Positions 7,552 to 15,451 of a stretch of DNA of 64,000 bases are shown piece by piece; position 1 is the first letter of the stretch, and every line of letters starts with the position of its first letter. Where the stretch lies: positions 1,674,001 to 1,738,000 of the forward strand of contig CAWCTD010000003.1 in the NCBI GenBank assembly GCA_963798455.1. The letters are read 5' to 3'. The position numbers and the translations under genes were made by a program. Origin of the DNA: CAWCTD01 sp963798455 (GTDB lineage Bacteria; Acidobacteriota; Terriglobia; Bryobacterales; Bryobacteraceae). The notes under the pieces were generated by a model that searched no databases, had not been told where the DNA came from, and saw only the letters and a program-made list of their open reading frames with translations.

Positions 7552-9171
7552 ATGAGCAATGTCTTGAGCGAAGAAAAGAAGCAACAGATTATCGCCTTGG
7601 GGCGGCTGGGTTGGACGCTGCGGCATATCCAACGGGCTACCGGTGTGCGCCGCGAGACCGCGGCAGGCTACCTGCGGGCCTCCGGAATCGAACCCCGGTC
7701 ACCGGGCAGATGGGGACAGCAACCGCCGGCAAAACCGGCCATAGAGGTGACCCCCGACCCTGGCTCAGTTTCAAAACCGGCCATAGAGGTGACCCCCGAC
7801 TCTGGCGCACCTTCAGCCCCCGTCCCGTCCGCCGAACCAGAGCCGGCGCCGGGGCGCAGTCCCTCCGCCAGTGCCTGCGAGCCCTACCGGGAGGTGATCG
7901 AGATCGGACTCGGCCAGGGCCGCAACGCCAAGGCCATCTGGCAGGATCTGGTGGACGATCACGGCTTCCGCGGGGCCTACCAGAGCGTCAAGCGTTTTGT
8001 TGGCAAGCTCCGTGGTACCCGGCCGCCGGAAGCCCGTGTGGTGATCGAGACACCTCCCGGCGAAGAGACGCAGGTGGACTACGGCAGCGGCCCGATGGTC
8101 CGCGACCCGGCCAGTGGCCGCTATCAGCGCACGCGGCTGTTCGTGCTGACGCTCGGCTACAGCCGCAAGTCGGTACGCCTGCTCACCTTTCGCTCCAGTA
8201 CGCGCATCTGGGTTGAACTGCATGAGCGGGCGTTTCGCCGGCTCGGCGGGGTCACCCACGTGGTGGTGCTCGACAACCTGGGCGAAGGCGTGCTTGCCCC
8301 GGACATCTACGATCCCGCGTTGAATCCGCTCTACCGCGACATGCTCGCTCACTACGGCGTCGTCGCTCTGCCGTGCCGCGTCGGAGATCCGGATCGAAAG
8401 GGGAAAGTGGAAGCCGGCGTCGGCCACGCGAAGAAGACGCCCTTGAAGGGGCTTCGTTTCGAAAGCCTGGAAGAGGCCCAGGCTTACCTTGATCGCTGGG
8501 AAGAGCGCTGGGCCGATACCCGCATTCACGGCACCACCAAGCGGCAAGTGGCGACGATGTTTACCGAGGAACGGCCGGCGCTGCTGCCGTTGCCCCTGGA
8601 GCCTTTCCGCTACTACCAGTTCGGCGAGCGCACCGTGCATCTGGACGGCTGTGTCGAAGTCGAGGCCGCCTACTACGGCGCGCCGCCGGGCTGGATCGGC
8701 CGCCGTGTCCAGGTCCAGTGGGACGAGCGGCACATCCGTCTCCTCGATCCAAGGACCGGCCAACTGCTGCGCGAGCACCTGCGCCAGCAGCGCGGCGGCC
8801 ATCGAATCAAGGATGAAGACCGCCCCAGTCGGACGCCACTCGGCACACTGCAACTGCTGGCCAGAACCGAAAAAGCCGGACGCCACATCGGGATGCTCTG
8901 TCAGGGCATACATCGACACCAGGGCGAACCTGCGGTGCGCCGTATCTTGGGGGTGCTCTCACTCGCCAAGAAGTACGGAGCCGCGGCTACCGACGATGCC
9001 TGCGCCGCGGCTCTGGAAGTGGAAGTGTTCGAGTACCGCTTTGTTCGCCGCTATCTCGAGCGGCGTCCCCACAACCCGCTCAGCTTGCGGCAAGTCGATC
9101 CGTTGATCCGCCAGCTCACTCTGTACCGCGACTTCATCGCCGACAAAACCAAGGAGGAAAACGAACCATGA
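7552..9171 (+). CDS. istA: IS21-family transposase IstA
   Basis: 539 residues from ATG 7552; an in-frame TTG at 7519 would add 11. The N-terminus has a helix-turn-helix (IIALGRLGWTLRHIQRATGVRRETAAGYL). The integrase core shows the acidic triad in EETQVDYG, VVVLDNLGE and DRKGKVEAGVGHAKK. The C-terminal part has the beta-barrel Mu-transposase region (YYGAPPGWIGRRVQVQWD). Unusually, codons 61-83 are made of two direct copies of a 28-base sequence (7731-7758, 7773-7800) that resembles the terminal repeats, giving KPAIEVTPD twice. The stop overlaps the istB ATG by four bases (ATGA). Confidence 0.93.
   Translation: MSNVLSEEKKQQIIALGRLGWTLRHIQRATGVRRETAAGYLRASGIEPRSPGRWGQQPPAKPAIEVTPDPGSVSKPAIEVTPDSGAPSAPVPSAEPEPAPGRSPSASACEPYREVIEIGLGQGRNAKAIWQDLVDDHGFRGAYQSVKRFVGKLRGTRPPEARVVIETPPGEETQVDYGSGPMVRDPASGRYQRTRLFVLTLGYSRKSVRLLTFRSSTRIWVELHERAFRRLGGVTHVVVLDNLGEGVLAPDIYDPALNPLYRDMLAHYGVVALPCRVGDPDRKGKVEAGVGHAKKTPLKGLRFESLEEAQAYLDRWEERWADTRIHGTTKRQVATMFTEERPALLPLPLEPFRYYQFGERTVHLDGCVEVEAAYYGAPPGWIGRRVQVQWDERHIRLLDPRTGQLLREHLRQQRGGHRIKDEDRPSRTPLGTLQLLARTEKAGRHIGMLCQGIHRHQGEPAVRRILGVLSLAKKYGAAATDDACAAALEVEVFEYRFVRRYLERRPHNPLSLRQVDPLIRQLTLYRDFIADKTKEENEP
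7731..7800 (+). repeat. Two terminal-repeat-like units inside istA
   Basis: A 28-base sequence beginning AAAACCGGCCATAGAGGTGA is present at 7731-7758 and again at 7773-7800, 42 bases (14 codons) apart, so the frame is kept. The core is the same as in the IS ends (AAAACCGGCCAT). They are probably extra transposase-binding sites placed within the coding region. Confidence 0.8.
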
Positions 9172-9911
9172 ATCTCATTGAGCTGCAGCGTTCGCTGCGG
9201 CAGCTTCGCCTCGGTGGCATCGCCGCCGTGCTGGAAACCCGGCTGCACCAGGCGCAAGCCGAACCCATGGCGCCCATCGACTTGATCTCGTGTCTGGTCT
9301 CGGACGAGCTCACGCGCCGCTCGGACCGCCTGCTCGAACGCCGGCGCAAACAGGCCGGCTTCCGTGATCCCGACAAGACTCTCGACAACTTCGACTTCGC
9401 TTTCAACCCGAAGATTAACCGCAGCCTGGTCTTCGACCTGGCCACCGGCGCGTTCATCGGCCGGCGCGAGGATGCGCTCTTCCTCGGCCCGGGCGGCGCG
9501 GGCAAGAGCCATCTGGCGCAGGCCATCGGGCAGGCCGCCATCCAGCAAGGCTACCGCGTGCTCTACCGGGAGACTCACATCTTGCTGGAGGAACTCGCCG
9601 AAGCCGTCATCGACGGCACGCGCAAACGGTATGTGGAATCAGTTGCCACGGTTCCCTTGCTGATCATCGACGACTTCGGCATGCGTAAGCTGCCGCAGAC
9701 TGCGGCAGAAGATCTGCTGGAAATCATCATGCGCCGCTACGAACGGGCCAGCACGCTGCTGACCTCCAACCGCCCGGTCGAGGACTGGGGCAAACTCCTC
9801 GGCGATGCCGCCGCCGTCGGCGCCATGCTGGACCGGCTGCTCCACCACGGGCACCTGCTGAAGTGCGGCCCGCGCAGTTGGCGCACCAAGACCGCCGCCA
9901 CGGCCGGATGA
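9168..9911 (+). CDS. istB: IS21-family helper ATPase IstB
   Basis: 247 residues of the DnaA/DnaC-like AAA+ group. Walker A is GPGGAGKSHLA (about residues 107-117), Walker B is LLIIDDFGM, and LLTSNRPVEDWGKLLGD is the sensor region typical of IstB. It oligomerises on target DNA and licenses IstA. A strong AAGGAGGAAAA ribosome site lies in the end of istA. It is complete and of normal family length. Confidence 0.94.
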   Translation: MNLIELQRSLRQLRLGGIAAVLETRLHQAQAEPMAPIDLISCLVSDELTRRSDRLLERRRKQAGFRDPDKTLDNFDFAFNPKINRSLVFDLATGAFIGRREDALFLGPGGAGKSHLAQAIGQAAIQQGYRVLYRETHILLEELAEAVIDGTRKRYVESVATVPLLIIDDFGMRKLPQTAAEDLLEIIMRRYERASTLLTSNRPVEDWGKLLGDAAAVGAMLDRLLHHGHLLKCGPRSWRTKTAATAG

Positions 9912-10309
9912 GGTAATCCCATGAGAACAGTGATTCAAAGAAGGGACCCAGGCGGAGATGTTGCGAAGCGCGGTGGAAATGCCGGGGCCATGGAAAACCT
10001 GGAAAACCAGACTGCGGTTTCCCACGTTTCCCACCGCCCCTTGGAAATCGCCCAAGGCGCGATTCCCACATTTCCACCGCGCCGGCGACGATTCCCTCTT
10101 CTCGCAAACCCAAAGACCAAAACGTCGCGGCTGGCGCCCTTCGGGTGCTCACTGCCACGCAACGAAAGGAGGATTCACCTGCCGCCGAGCGCCGACCCAG
10201 ATCCGCGGTTGTTCAGGCTCATGCCTGAACTGGAAAATGCTGACTAGAAAAAAAGCTTGCCGGAACCGTCTCCGGTAGGGTATAAATCGTGTGTTCTGGG
10301 TCGGCTTCC
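9912..10309. other. Non-coding 3' region of the IS element
   Basis: About 400 bases between the istB stop and the right terminal repeat. Short open frames exist on both strands but none has a ribosome site, protein-like composition or a recognisable motif. It has several short inverted stretches (for example TTTCCCACGTTTCCC near 10018). I see no gene in it. Confidence 0.5.
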
Positions 10310-10362
10310 TATGGCCGGTTTTGAGGTGTCCCTCAATGGCCGGTTTTGAGGTGACCCCCGAG
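10310..10362 (-). repeat. Right terminal repeat of the IS21-type element
   Basis: Two tandem units (ATGGCCGGTTTTGAGGTGTC and ATGGCCGGTTTTGAGGTGAC), the inverted counterpart of 7450-7501, followed by the GGCGCC duplication. Confidence 0.8.
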
Positions 10363-10368
10363 GGCGCC

Positions 10369-10449
10369 GCGCGCGCTGCTGCCTTGACGCCAAAGAAACG
10401 CTCCCAGATCGCGGCGAAGGCGGCGGCGAAGCGTTGGGGGAAGAAGTAG
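10369..10449 (+). pseudogene. 3' fragment of the small basic protein gene split by the IS
   Basis: Encodes ARAAALTPKKRSQIAAKAAAKRWGKK and a stop at 10447-10449, in frame with the 5' fragment at 7285-7449 once the element and one GGCGCC copy are removed. This Lys/Ala-rich tail is the usual C-terminus of the family that carries NPAAVALGRLGGLKGG. It has no start of its own. Confidence 0.8.
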
Positions 10450-10485
10450 ACAAGCGAGGAGCGATCCCGGCATGCGCCGCAGGAG

Positions 10486-11247
10486 TCAGACGGTGGCGCA
10501 TTGAGTTTCTCCATCATCATCGACCCACACCTCAAATTTCGCCGTGGCGGGGGATGAGTTCCTGGCCGAGGCCATTACATTGAAGGTGTAGCGACCAGAG
10601 GGCATCTGTTTTCTTTCTGGACCTACGGTGTGGGCCACCACGATACACTTCTGGGAATGGGGGTCATTGATGGGGCCCGTTAACAGATCAATCTCCCTAC
10701 TCGCCCCCGGGTTAAGCGAAAAAGTTGTTACGTCATAACTTTCATTCTTAATGTGCAGGGTGGCCTTGAAGTTGACCACCTCTGGTTTCATGCTCAAAAG
10801 TTCAACCCTGACATTCTCCAGCGCCGTTGAAACACTAGAGTTCGACACTTCAAACTGGCAGTCCACCCCAGTAAGACCATCTGAGGCCCTCCTCCATCTC
10901 CGCTTCTTGATATCGTGAATCACCAATAGCGGGGAAGCGGGCGGTGGTGATTCGCGCCCGCGATCCCGACTTTGTCTGGCGTGGGCGGCGAATTGTGACT
11001 GTATGACAACTCCCAGACAATAGAACGCCACAAAATAGAGGAACAGTAAACCCGGATTACCAATAGTCCAAGCGGAGGCGTGCTTCAATGCCTCCATCAT
11101 CGGCCCAGCTCCCCGGTCCAGGCGACCATTCGCCCAAGTGAACACGCGATCCTTGATGAGTTCCACGAGGACCCACGGCACGAACGTCCACAGCCAACGT
11201 TTAGCCCTCCTGCCAATTCCCTTGAACAACGCGTTTCGCATCTCCAT
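10486..11247 (-). CDS. Membrane-anchored hypothetical protein
   Basis: 253 residues. One or two hydrophobic segments are in the N-terminal third (WLWTFVPWVLVELI and PGLLFLYFVAFYCLGVVIQ), followed by a polar linker and a C-terminal domain of alternating strands that looks like an immunoglobulin-like or C2-like beta sandwich (DCQFEVSNSS..VRVELLSMKP..FKATLHIKNE..GRYTFNVMASARN). I do not recognise a family. It is the last of three genes reading leftwards in an A/T-richer stretch beside the IS, so it is probably acquired. Confidence 0.6.
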   Translation of the reverse strand: MEMRNALFKGIGRRAKRWLWTFVPWVLVELIKDRVFTWANGRLDRGAGPMMEALKHASAWTIGNPGLLFLYFVAFYCLGVVIQSQFAAHARQSRDRGRESPPPASPLLVIHDIKKRRWRRASDGLTGVDCQFEVSNSSVSTALENVRVELLSMKPEVVNFKATLHIKNESYDVTTFSLNPGASREIDLLTGPINDPHSQKCIVVAHTVGPERKQMPSGRYTFNVMASARNSSPATAKFEVWVDDDGETQCATV

Positions 11248-11301
11248 ACCGTACTACAGCTCAGTTCAAAAGATTGGCACTCTCCGAGCTTTGCCCACCG
11301 T

Positions 11302-12174
11302 TCACGGCTCCAGGATAAGGCGGGTCAGTGACAGATTCCCCACCAGTTCAACCCATGTTTTCGACAAAACGAAGATGTTCCGCAGCAAGCCCTCAAGGAC
11401 TGGCGAGTCGCTGACGGGCGGGGAATCGTCCAATTGTCGGGGTATAGGAATGAAGCCTCTGTCACCGATCCACAGGGGAACGTATGGGCCTTCGATGACG
11501 GCGTAGTGATACTCTGCCGATGGGAAATAAACCACGGCCAGTACGAGATCAAGAAACGCCAGCGCTATTTTGTAGCTTCGGTTTCGATCTTCCTCTCTTA
11601 ACGGGATGCTGTTGGACGGACTGATCCACGTTCCGAATTGCACCCAGTCCAACGGCTTGGATGGAGCATAACCGCAGCCAACGACAAGAACCCCTGACGG
11701 AAATCGCCCATGCACGATTTCTCTCAGGTGGTCTTCTGGAACCGGACGAGAGAGCGGACGGCCGGGAGTGCCGTAAGAAGACGCCCGGTTCAGCATAGCC
11801 GCTGTCTTCAACGCCCACCTAGCAACCAACACTCGCTGTTTGCCGTTTAACGTCTCCAGGCGGCGTGGATCTTCGATCAGAGGAATAAGCACGGGCTTCA
11901 CATCGCCTTCAAGGTCACTCATCCAGCCGTTGTTGCACGTTCCGCAGACTGTTCCAGCGACGAAGGCGGAAACGGCGTGTTTCCTAATATCCACGATTCG
12001 GCCAGACGCAACCTCTGTCAGCGTGGGAGTGACCGCCATTTCACGGACGCCAAGGTAGTCCATCAGCCAACCGGGAATGATGTGTTCATTGCTCTTGCCA
12101 ACAGCCTTCGTCTTCTTGGAGCGCAGCGTGCATCCGCAGAAGAGACAAGATTTCTGGCGAGATGGCTTGCTCAT
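11302..12174 (-). CDS. HNH-like zinc-finger protein of unknown role
   Basis: 290 residues. The N-terminus has CLFCG, then NEHIIPGWL, and 50 residues later VCGTCNNGWMSDLE: this CxxC / EHIIP / CxxCN arrangement is that of a diverged HNH-endonuclease-like fold often found as single genes in genomic islands. The E-H pair of EHIIP would be in the metal/active site. The C-terminal 200 residues are not recognised. Composition is less G/C-rich than in the core genes, which fits horizontal gain. Nuclease activity is inferred only. Confidence 0.6.
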   Translation of the reverse strand: MSKPSRQKSCLFCGCTLRSKKTKAVGKSNEHIIPGWLMDYLGVREMAVTPTLTEVASGRIVDIRKHAVSAFVAGTVCGTCNNGWMSDLEGDVKPVLIPLIEDPRRLETLNGKQRVLVARWALKTAAMLNRASSYGTPGRPLSRPVPEDHLREIVHGRFPSGVLVVGCGYAPSKPLDWVQFGTWISPSNSIPLREEDRNRSYKIALAFLDLVLAVVYFPSAEYHYAVIEGPYVPLWIGDRGFIPIPRQLDDSPPVSDSPVLEGLLRNIFVLSKTWVELVGNLSLTRLILEP

Positions 12175-12184
12175 CAGTTGGTTG

Positions 12185-12733
12185 TCAAAAACCTTCCTTG
12201 CGGCAAATTTCCTTTATGGCAAACTTGAGCAAGAAAACCGAAGAGGAAGAGAGGATGGTCCGGTTAGTGTCATGGACCGGACCCACTGGGACAAAAGTCC
12301 CTCCATCGGGTTTGGTATTATCGGATCGCCATTTGGATAGAGTTCCGTTTGCCGAATAGGCGTAGTGCCCACCATTCTTGTCCGGGACGAAGACCTTGTG
12401 CTCTTCCCAAGCGATCAGGTACAGGGGAGAATCGCCAACAGTGCTGTTGATGTACTCTTCGGAGCCAGACTCCAAGGCGATCTGCTCACCTGATTCGTTG
12501 GCGTGCACTACGCACACGCCAGCGTACTCTTTCTGGTTGCCATTCTTCTTATACCAACTGTTCTGCTGTTTGTTTAAGCCAACTATTCGCAAGTTGACGG
12601 TGATTTCATCCTGCTCAACCATCACAAAGAAGGCTTTGCACGGGGCCTTACCCTTGGACCCGGCACTTGCCGCACCCGCAATGCTGAACAGCAGGAAGGC
12701 GAAGGCGGCAAGCCTGTTCAGCGTGAAGGACAT
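12185..12733 (-). CDS. Secreted hypothetical protein
   Basis: 182 residues with a signal peptide (MSFTLNRLAAFAFLLFSIAGAASAG). The mature part has three to four Cys, a mostly polar composition and no known motif. It lies 10 bases upstream of the HNH-like gene on the same strand and shares its A/T-richer composition. Unknown function. Confidence 0.55.
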   Translation of the reverse strand: MSFTLNRLAAFAFLLFSIAGAASAGSKGKAPCKAFFVMVEQDEITVNLRIVGLNKQQNSWYKKNGNQKEYAGVCVVHANESGEQIALESGSEEYINSTVGDSPLYLIAWEEHKVFVPDKNGGHYAYSANGTLSKWRSDNTKPDGGTFVPVGPVHDTNRTILSSSSVFLLKFAIKEICRKEGF

Positions 12734-12840
12734 ATTCGTACCGGATTATACGCTTCTCGAATGCTTGGCATCAACGGGATGGTGCGGCGTTTCGTGGTCC
12801 CGAAACTCGCATGGTGTTACGATTCCACCGGAGGCGGGCA

Positions 12841-12945
12841 GTGAAGCTCTACTCGTACATCGTCACGCACGATACCGGGTTTGCACTAAACCCCTTCTTC
12901 AGCTACTGCACACTGGCGTGCTGCAAGCCGGAAATCAGGGATTGA
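12841..12945 (+). pseudogene. N-terminal fragment of an Nmad2-type protein
   Basis: GTG 12841, after a GGAGG site, opens a 34-codon frame MKLYSYIVTHDTGFA..NPFFSYCTLACCKPEIR and then a stop. This is the conserved start of the nucleotide-modification-associated domain 2 (Nmad2) family, which normally runs for about 200 residues. The following DNA in other frames does not continue the family, so this is a truncated relic. Full-length members are predicted to be linked to modified bases in phage and defence settings. Confidence 0.6.
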
Positions 12946-12967
12946 GCCCATCAAGGCGAAGGGGTAT

Positions 12968-13240
12968 GTGGCAACCCTCAAAGAGAGTATCCCCGTGTTG
13001 GCAAGAGATGGGAAGTCGGAGATTCTTATTCCTCGGGTTCTGCCAATCGGGGATAACCGTCCAGTCGTCCAAAACGACATACAGGCCGTTCTCGGCGATG
13101 AATGGCACTCCTTGATCGTGCGATTTGAGGATGCCGCAGGAAGGCCGCGCAGAAGACGGTTTCAGATCAGCGGTGATTCGCTCTCTGGGATCGTCCAAGT
13201 CAGACCAAAGCCGCGCTTGACCCCATCAACGCCCAAGTAG
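12968..13240 (+). CDS. Hypothetical protein, possibly a fragment
   Basis: An open frame of 90 residues from GTG 12968, extendable upstream to about 12945. It has a coding-like mix (VLARDGKSEILIPRVLPIGDNRPVVQNDIQ, then RFEDAAGRPRRRRFQISGD) but no known motif or clear ribosome site. It follows the Nmad2 fragment directly in another frame. It could be a small gene or the 3' part of a deleted one. Confidence 0.3.
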   Translation: MATLKESIPVLARDGKSEILIPRVLPIGDNRPVVQNDIQAVLGDEWHSLIVRFEDAAGRPRRRRFQISGDSLSGIVQVRPKPRLTPSTPK

Positions 13241-13378
13241 CCTCTGGGCTACCGTGGCTGTCAGGGGTCTACAGATGGCCCCACCATACGCGAAAGACAG
13301 CGCAAACGCGATCAGACCAGCTCTCCAACCCGAGGTCAGCCACACGAGACCAAGGAATGGAATCCAGGGAATGCTAGG
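13226..13378 (-). pseudogene. Remnant of a small membrane protein
   Basis: The frame encodes SIPWIPFLGLVWLTSGWRAGLI.. ending ATVAQRLLGR, which has two plausible membrane helices. No start codon fits; the 5' end is cut exactly where the 17-bp repeat (13379-13395) begins. I read it as the C-terminal part of a small membrane protein truncated at the repeat. Confidence 0.35.
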
Positions 13379-13395
13379 TAGTGGGTCAGTTTGGA
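13379..13395. repeat. 17-bp direct repeat, right copy
   Basis: Exact copy of 7220-7236. It lies at the junction between the truncated membrane-protein remnant and the end of the small gene at 13386-13592. Confidence 0.5.
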
Positions 13396-13592
13396 TCGCT
13401 CTTGGGCGACCTGCGCCGGAGCAGAGCGCCGTCAGCAGCGGGAGAGGGATGCATCGGAGTTGGCGGTCCACCTCGCGGGAAGTGGTTCCTGAACGCCTCA
13501 ATCGCTTTCGCGATCTCACGATGCCTGAAGAAGAGGATCGCTACTCCAGCGGCGACAACGACAGCCCTGACAGCGTCGTTGACGTTTACCAT
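13386..13592 (-). CDS. Small membrane-anchored protein
   Basis: 68 residues: one N-terminal hydrophobic helix (AVRAVVVAAGVAILFF) followed by an amphipathic stretch and FPRGGPPTPMHPSPAADGALLRRR. The layout (single helix, then amphipathic helix and polar tail) recalls TatA-like small proteins, and similar GGPP..PMHPSP tails occur in acidobacterial small proteins as far as I recall. Its last codons overlap the 17-bp repeat, so the very end may be altered. Function unknown. Confidence 0.45.
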   Translation of the reverse strand: MVNVNDAVRAVVVAAGVAILFFRHREIAKAIEAFRNHFPRGGPPTPMHPSPAADGALLRRRSPKSDPN

Positions 13593-13721
13593 GGCCCCAG
13601 CCTACCACCTTTCTCTCGACCCAGCGGGCCAATCTTGTGTAGCGGGTCAGGTTCCCCATCATCCCTGCTGAACCGCGTTATTCTGAATTGTGGGTTGCAA
13701 ATACTGAATAGGGGTGCCGCT

Positions 13722-14300
13722 ATGATCCAACTTCCTCCACTACCGTTCGCCAAGGACGCGCTGAGCCCGCACATCTCCGCCGAGACCCTCGAATACCACT
13801 ACGGCAAGCACCATCAAGCCTACGTGAACAACCTGAACCAGCTCATTCCCGGCACCAAGTACGAGAACCTGCCGCTCGAGGACATCGTGCGCTCCTCCGA
13901 GGGCAAGATCTTCAACAACGCCGCCCAGGTCTGGAACCACACCTTCTACTGGAACTGCCTCAGCCCGAATGCCGCGGGCAAACCCGCCGGCGCGTTGCTC
14001 GAGCGCCTCGAGCAACACTTCGGGTCCTTCGAGCAGTTCCAGAAACAGTTCAGCGAGACCGCCGCCGGCCTGTTCGGCTCCGGCTGGGCCTGGCTCGTCG
14101 AGACGCCGAACCGAACTCTCGAACTGCGGGCGACCAGCAACGCCGGCACCCCGCTGACGACCCAGGACAAGCCCCTGCTGACCTGCGATGTCTGGGAGCA
14201 CGCCTACTACATCGACTACCGCAACGCGCGGCCCAAGTACGTCGAGGCCTTCTGGAAGCTGGCGAACTGGGACTTCGCCGCCAAGAACCTGAAAGCTTGA
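13722..14300 (+). CDS. sodB: Superoxide dismutase (Fe/Mn)
   Basis: 192 residues, normal for the family. Metal ligands are visible: His in LEYHYGKHHQAYV, His in NHTFYWNCL, and Asp/His in TCDVWEHAYYIDYRN. GSGWAWL and the C-terminal FWKLANWDF are also typical. The early FAKDALSPHISAETL and the WNCLSPN loop fit the iron type. It removes superoxide in the cytosol. A weaker copy of the islet repeat lies at 13640-13653 before it. It marks the right side of the islet. Confidence 0.93.
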   Translation: MIQLPPLPFAKDALSPHISAETLEYHYGKHHQAYVNNLNQLIPGTKYENLPLEDIVRSSEGKIFNNAAQVWNHTFYWNCLSPNAAGKPAGALLERLEQHFGSFEQFQKQFSETAAGLFGSGWAWLVETPNRTLELRATSNAGTPLTTQDKPLLTCDVWEHAYYIDYRNARPKYVEAFWKLANWDFAAKNLKA

Positions 14301-14390
14301 AGCTGCCGGACCCCTGCCGGCAAATTGTCCTAAGTCTCGATCTTGGGCATCAGCCGCCAAGAACCATCCGGCCCAAAGGAAATCGCGCCG

Positions 14391-14495
14391 TCGAAGCGGC
14401 GTCACTTGAATCCGTTCACTTACTTGCGCGATGTGTTCGCGCACCCCAGCGCCCACTTACAGAACCAGCTTGAGGAACTACTCCCGGATCGGTGA
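14391..14495 (+). pseudogene. IS66 transposase (TnpC) C-terminal remnant
   Basis: The frame SKRRHLNPFTYLRDVFAHPSA..NQLEELLPDR and a stop matches the last 35 residues of IS66 TnpC (usual form KRHHLDPFAYLRDVL..LLPDRW). Upstream sequence does not continue the match. It is a decayed end of an IS66 element. Confidence 0.7.
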
Positions 14496-14557
14496 CCCGA
14501 TCCCGTGGCATGTCCGCGAGGACTCTTACTCGGGTTGGCCGGACGGGTGCGGCACCT

Positions 14558-15451
14558 CTACTCCGCGGCCACGCGTAGCGGCGACTCGAGCCTAAAGCTC
14601 AGCACACTCTCGGCCGGGACGCGGATTGCCCTGCCTCTTGTCAGGATCTGCGTGAGCGCTCCTGCTCCAGCCCCAGCCCCGGCGCCAATGGCGGCGCCCT
14701 TGCCGCCTCCGGCGATGGCGCCGATGATCGCGCCGATGGCAGCGCCACCGCCGGTGTAAGTAGCCGTTCGCTTGTTCGCGCCGACGCCCTGTTTGCCGCG
14801 CTGCGCGATGTCAGCCGCGTTGAGTTGGTAGCGCCGTCCTCCAACTGTGACTGACGCCAGGTTCAGCACGAGGTCCGAGGCGCCCCGGATCTTCCCGCCC
14901 TGGGATGCGGACACGATGACGAGCTGGGCTTGCGATCCCCTTGGAATCACGACCGTGCCTGCGGAATTGAGCACATCGTTGGACACCTCTGCCGCGAAGC
15001 CCTGCCCCTCGGCTGCTGTAGCGGAGTCGATCGTCTCATTGGTCCTCACTGGGAGTTCGGTCCCGGCGGACAACTCAAAGGTCCTGGCCAACCGTGCGGG
15101 TTGGCTGGGTGGTGCACTGCTTTCGGGGGCGGGTTCGCGTTGACTCGGTTGCGCCCTGCTCTCTTGCACGGGCGGCGACGCCGGCTGGGTCTCGCTCGAG
15201 GCTTCCGGCTGTGGCGCCACTTCACCGTACTGAACCGACTTTACCTGGCTCATCGGGATGGTGCGGGTGACGTTGTCGCCGCCGGCCAGGGTGATATCGG
15301 ACGCCGAACTGGCCACGACGGTGCCGCTGACCTGCGAGCCGTCCTGCAACACGACTGTGGCCTGTCGTTTCTCAGCAGGCTGTTTGCTGCATGACAACAA
15401 TGCCAAGAAAACAAGAATAGCCGTCGGCAAAATGCCTGCATTTCTTATCAT
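14558..15451 (-). CDS. Lipoprotein with glycine-zipper segment
   Basis: 297 residues from ATG 15451, with an AAAGGGA site upstream. The leader IRNAGILPTAILVFLALLSC ends in a lipobox (LLSC), so it is probably a lipoprotein. Residues about 25-75 look like a short beta domain (VVLQDGSQVSGTVV..ITLAGGDNVTRTIPMSQVKSVQYG), followed by a Pro/Ser/Glu linker, a second domain (FELSAGTELPVRTNETIDSA..), and a Gly/Ala-rich helix (GGGAAIGAIIGAIAGGGKGAAIG) of glycine-zipper type. The middle domain resembles TrbI/VirB10-like strands (ELPVRTNETIDS..GTVVIPRGSQ). The role is unknown. Confidence 0.65.
   Translation of the reverse strand: MIRNAGILPTAILVFLALLSCSKQPAEKRQATVVLQDGSQVSGTVVASSASDITLAGGDNVTRTIPMSQVKSVQYGEVAPQPEASSETQPASPPVQESRAQPSQREPAPESSAPPSQPARLARTFELSAGTELPVRTNETIDSATAAEGQGFAAEVSNDVLNSAGTVVIPRGSQAQLVIVSASQGGKIRGASDLVLNLASVTVGGRRYQLNAADIAQRGKQGVGANKRTATYTGGGAAIGAIIGAIAGGGKGAAIGAGAGAGAGALTQILTRGRAIRVPAESVLSFRLESPLRVAAE

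Larger units (their letters stand above)
7450..10362 (+). mobile_element. IS21-family insertion sequence with 6-bp target duplication GGCGCC
   Basis: The element carries istA and istB in the usual overlapping order and is bounded by imperfect inverted repeats (7450-7501 and 10310-10362), each made of two tandem sites with the core AAAACCGGCCAT. GGCGCC occurs directly outside both ends (7444-7449, 10363-10368) and fits a target-site duplication, since the host gene is restored in frame when one copy is kept. The length is about 2.9 kb. The ends read CTCGGGGG/CCCCCGAG rather than the TG/CA often seen in the family, so the exact boundary could differ by a few bases. Both genes look intact, so it may be active. 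Confidence 0.85.

Noticed and set aside
9921..10247. 108-codon frame after istB as an IS passenger gene
   Set aside because: No ribosome site, no conserved sequence and overlapping frames on both strands; treated as non-coding IS DNA.
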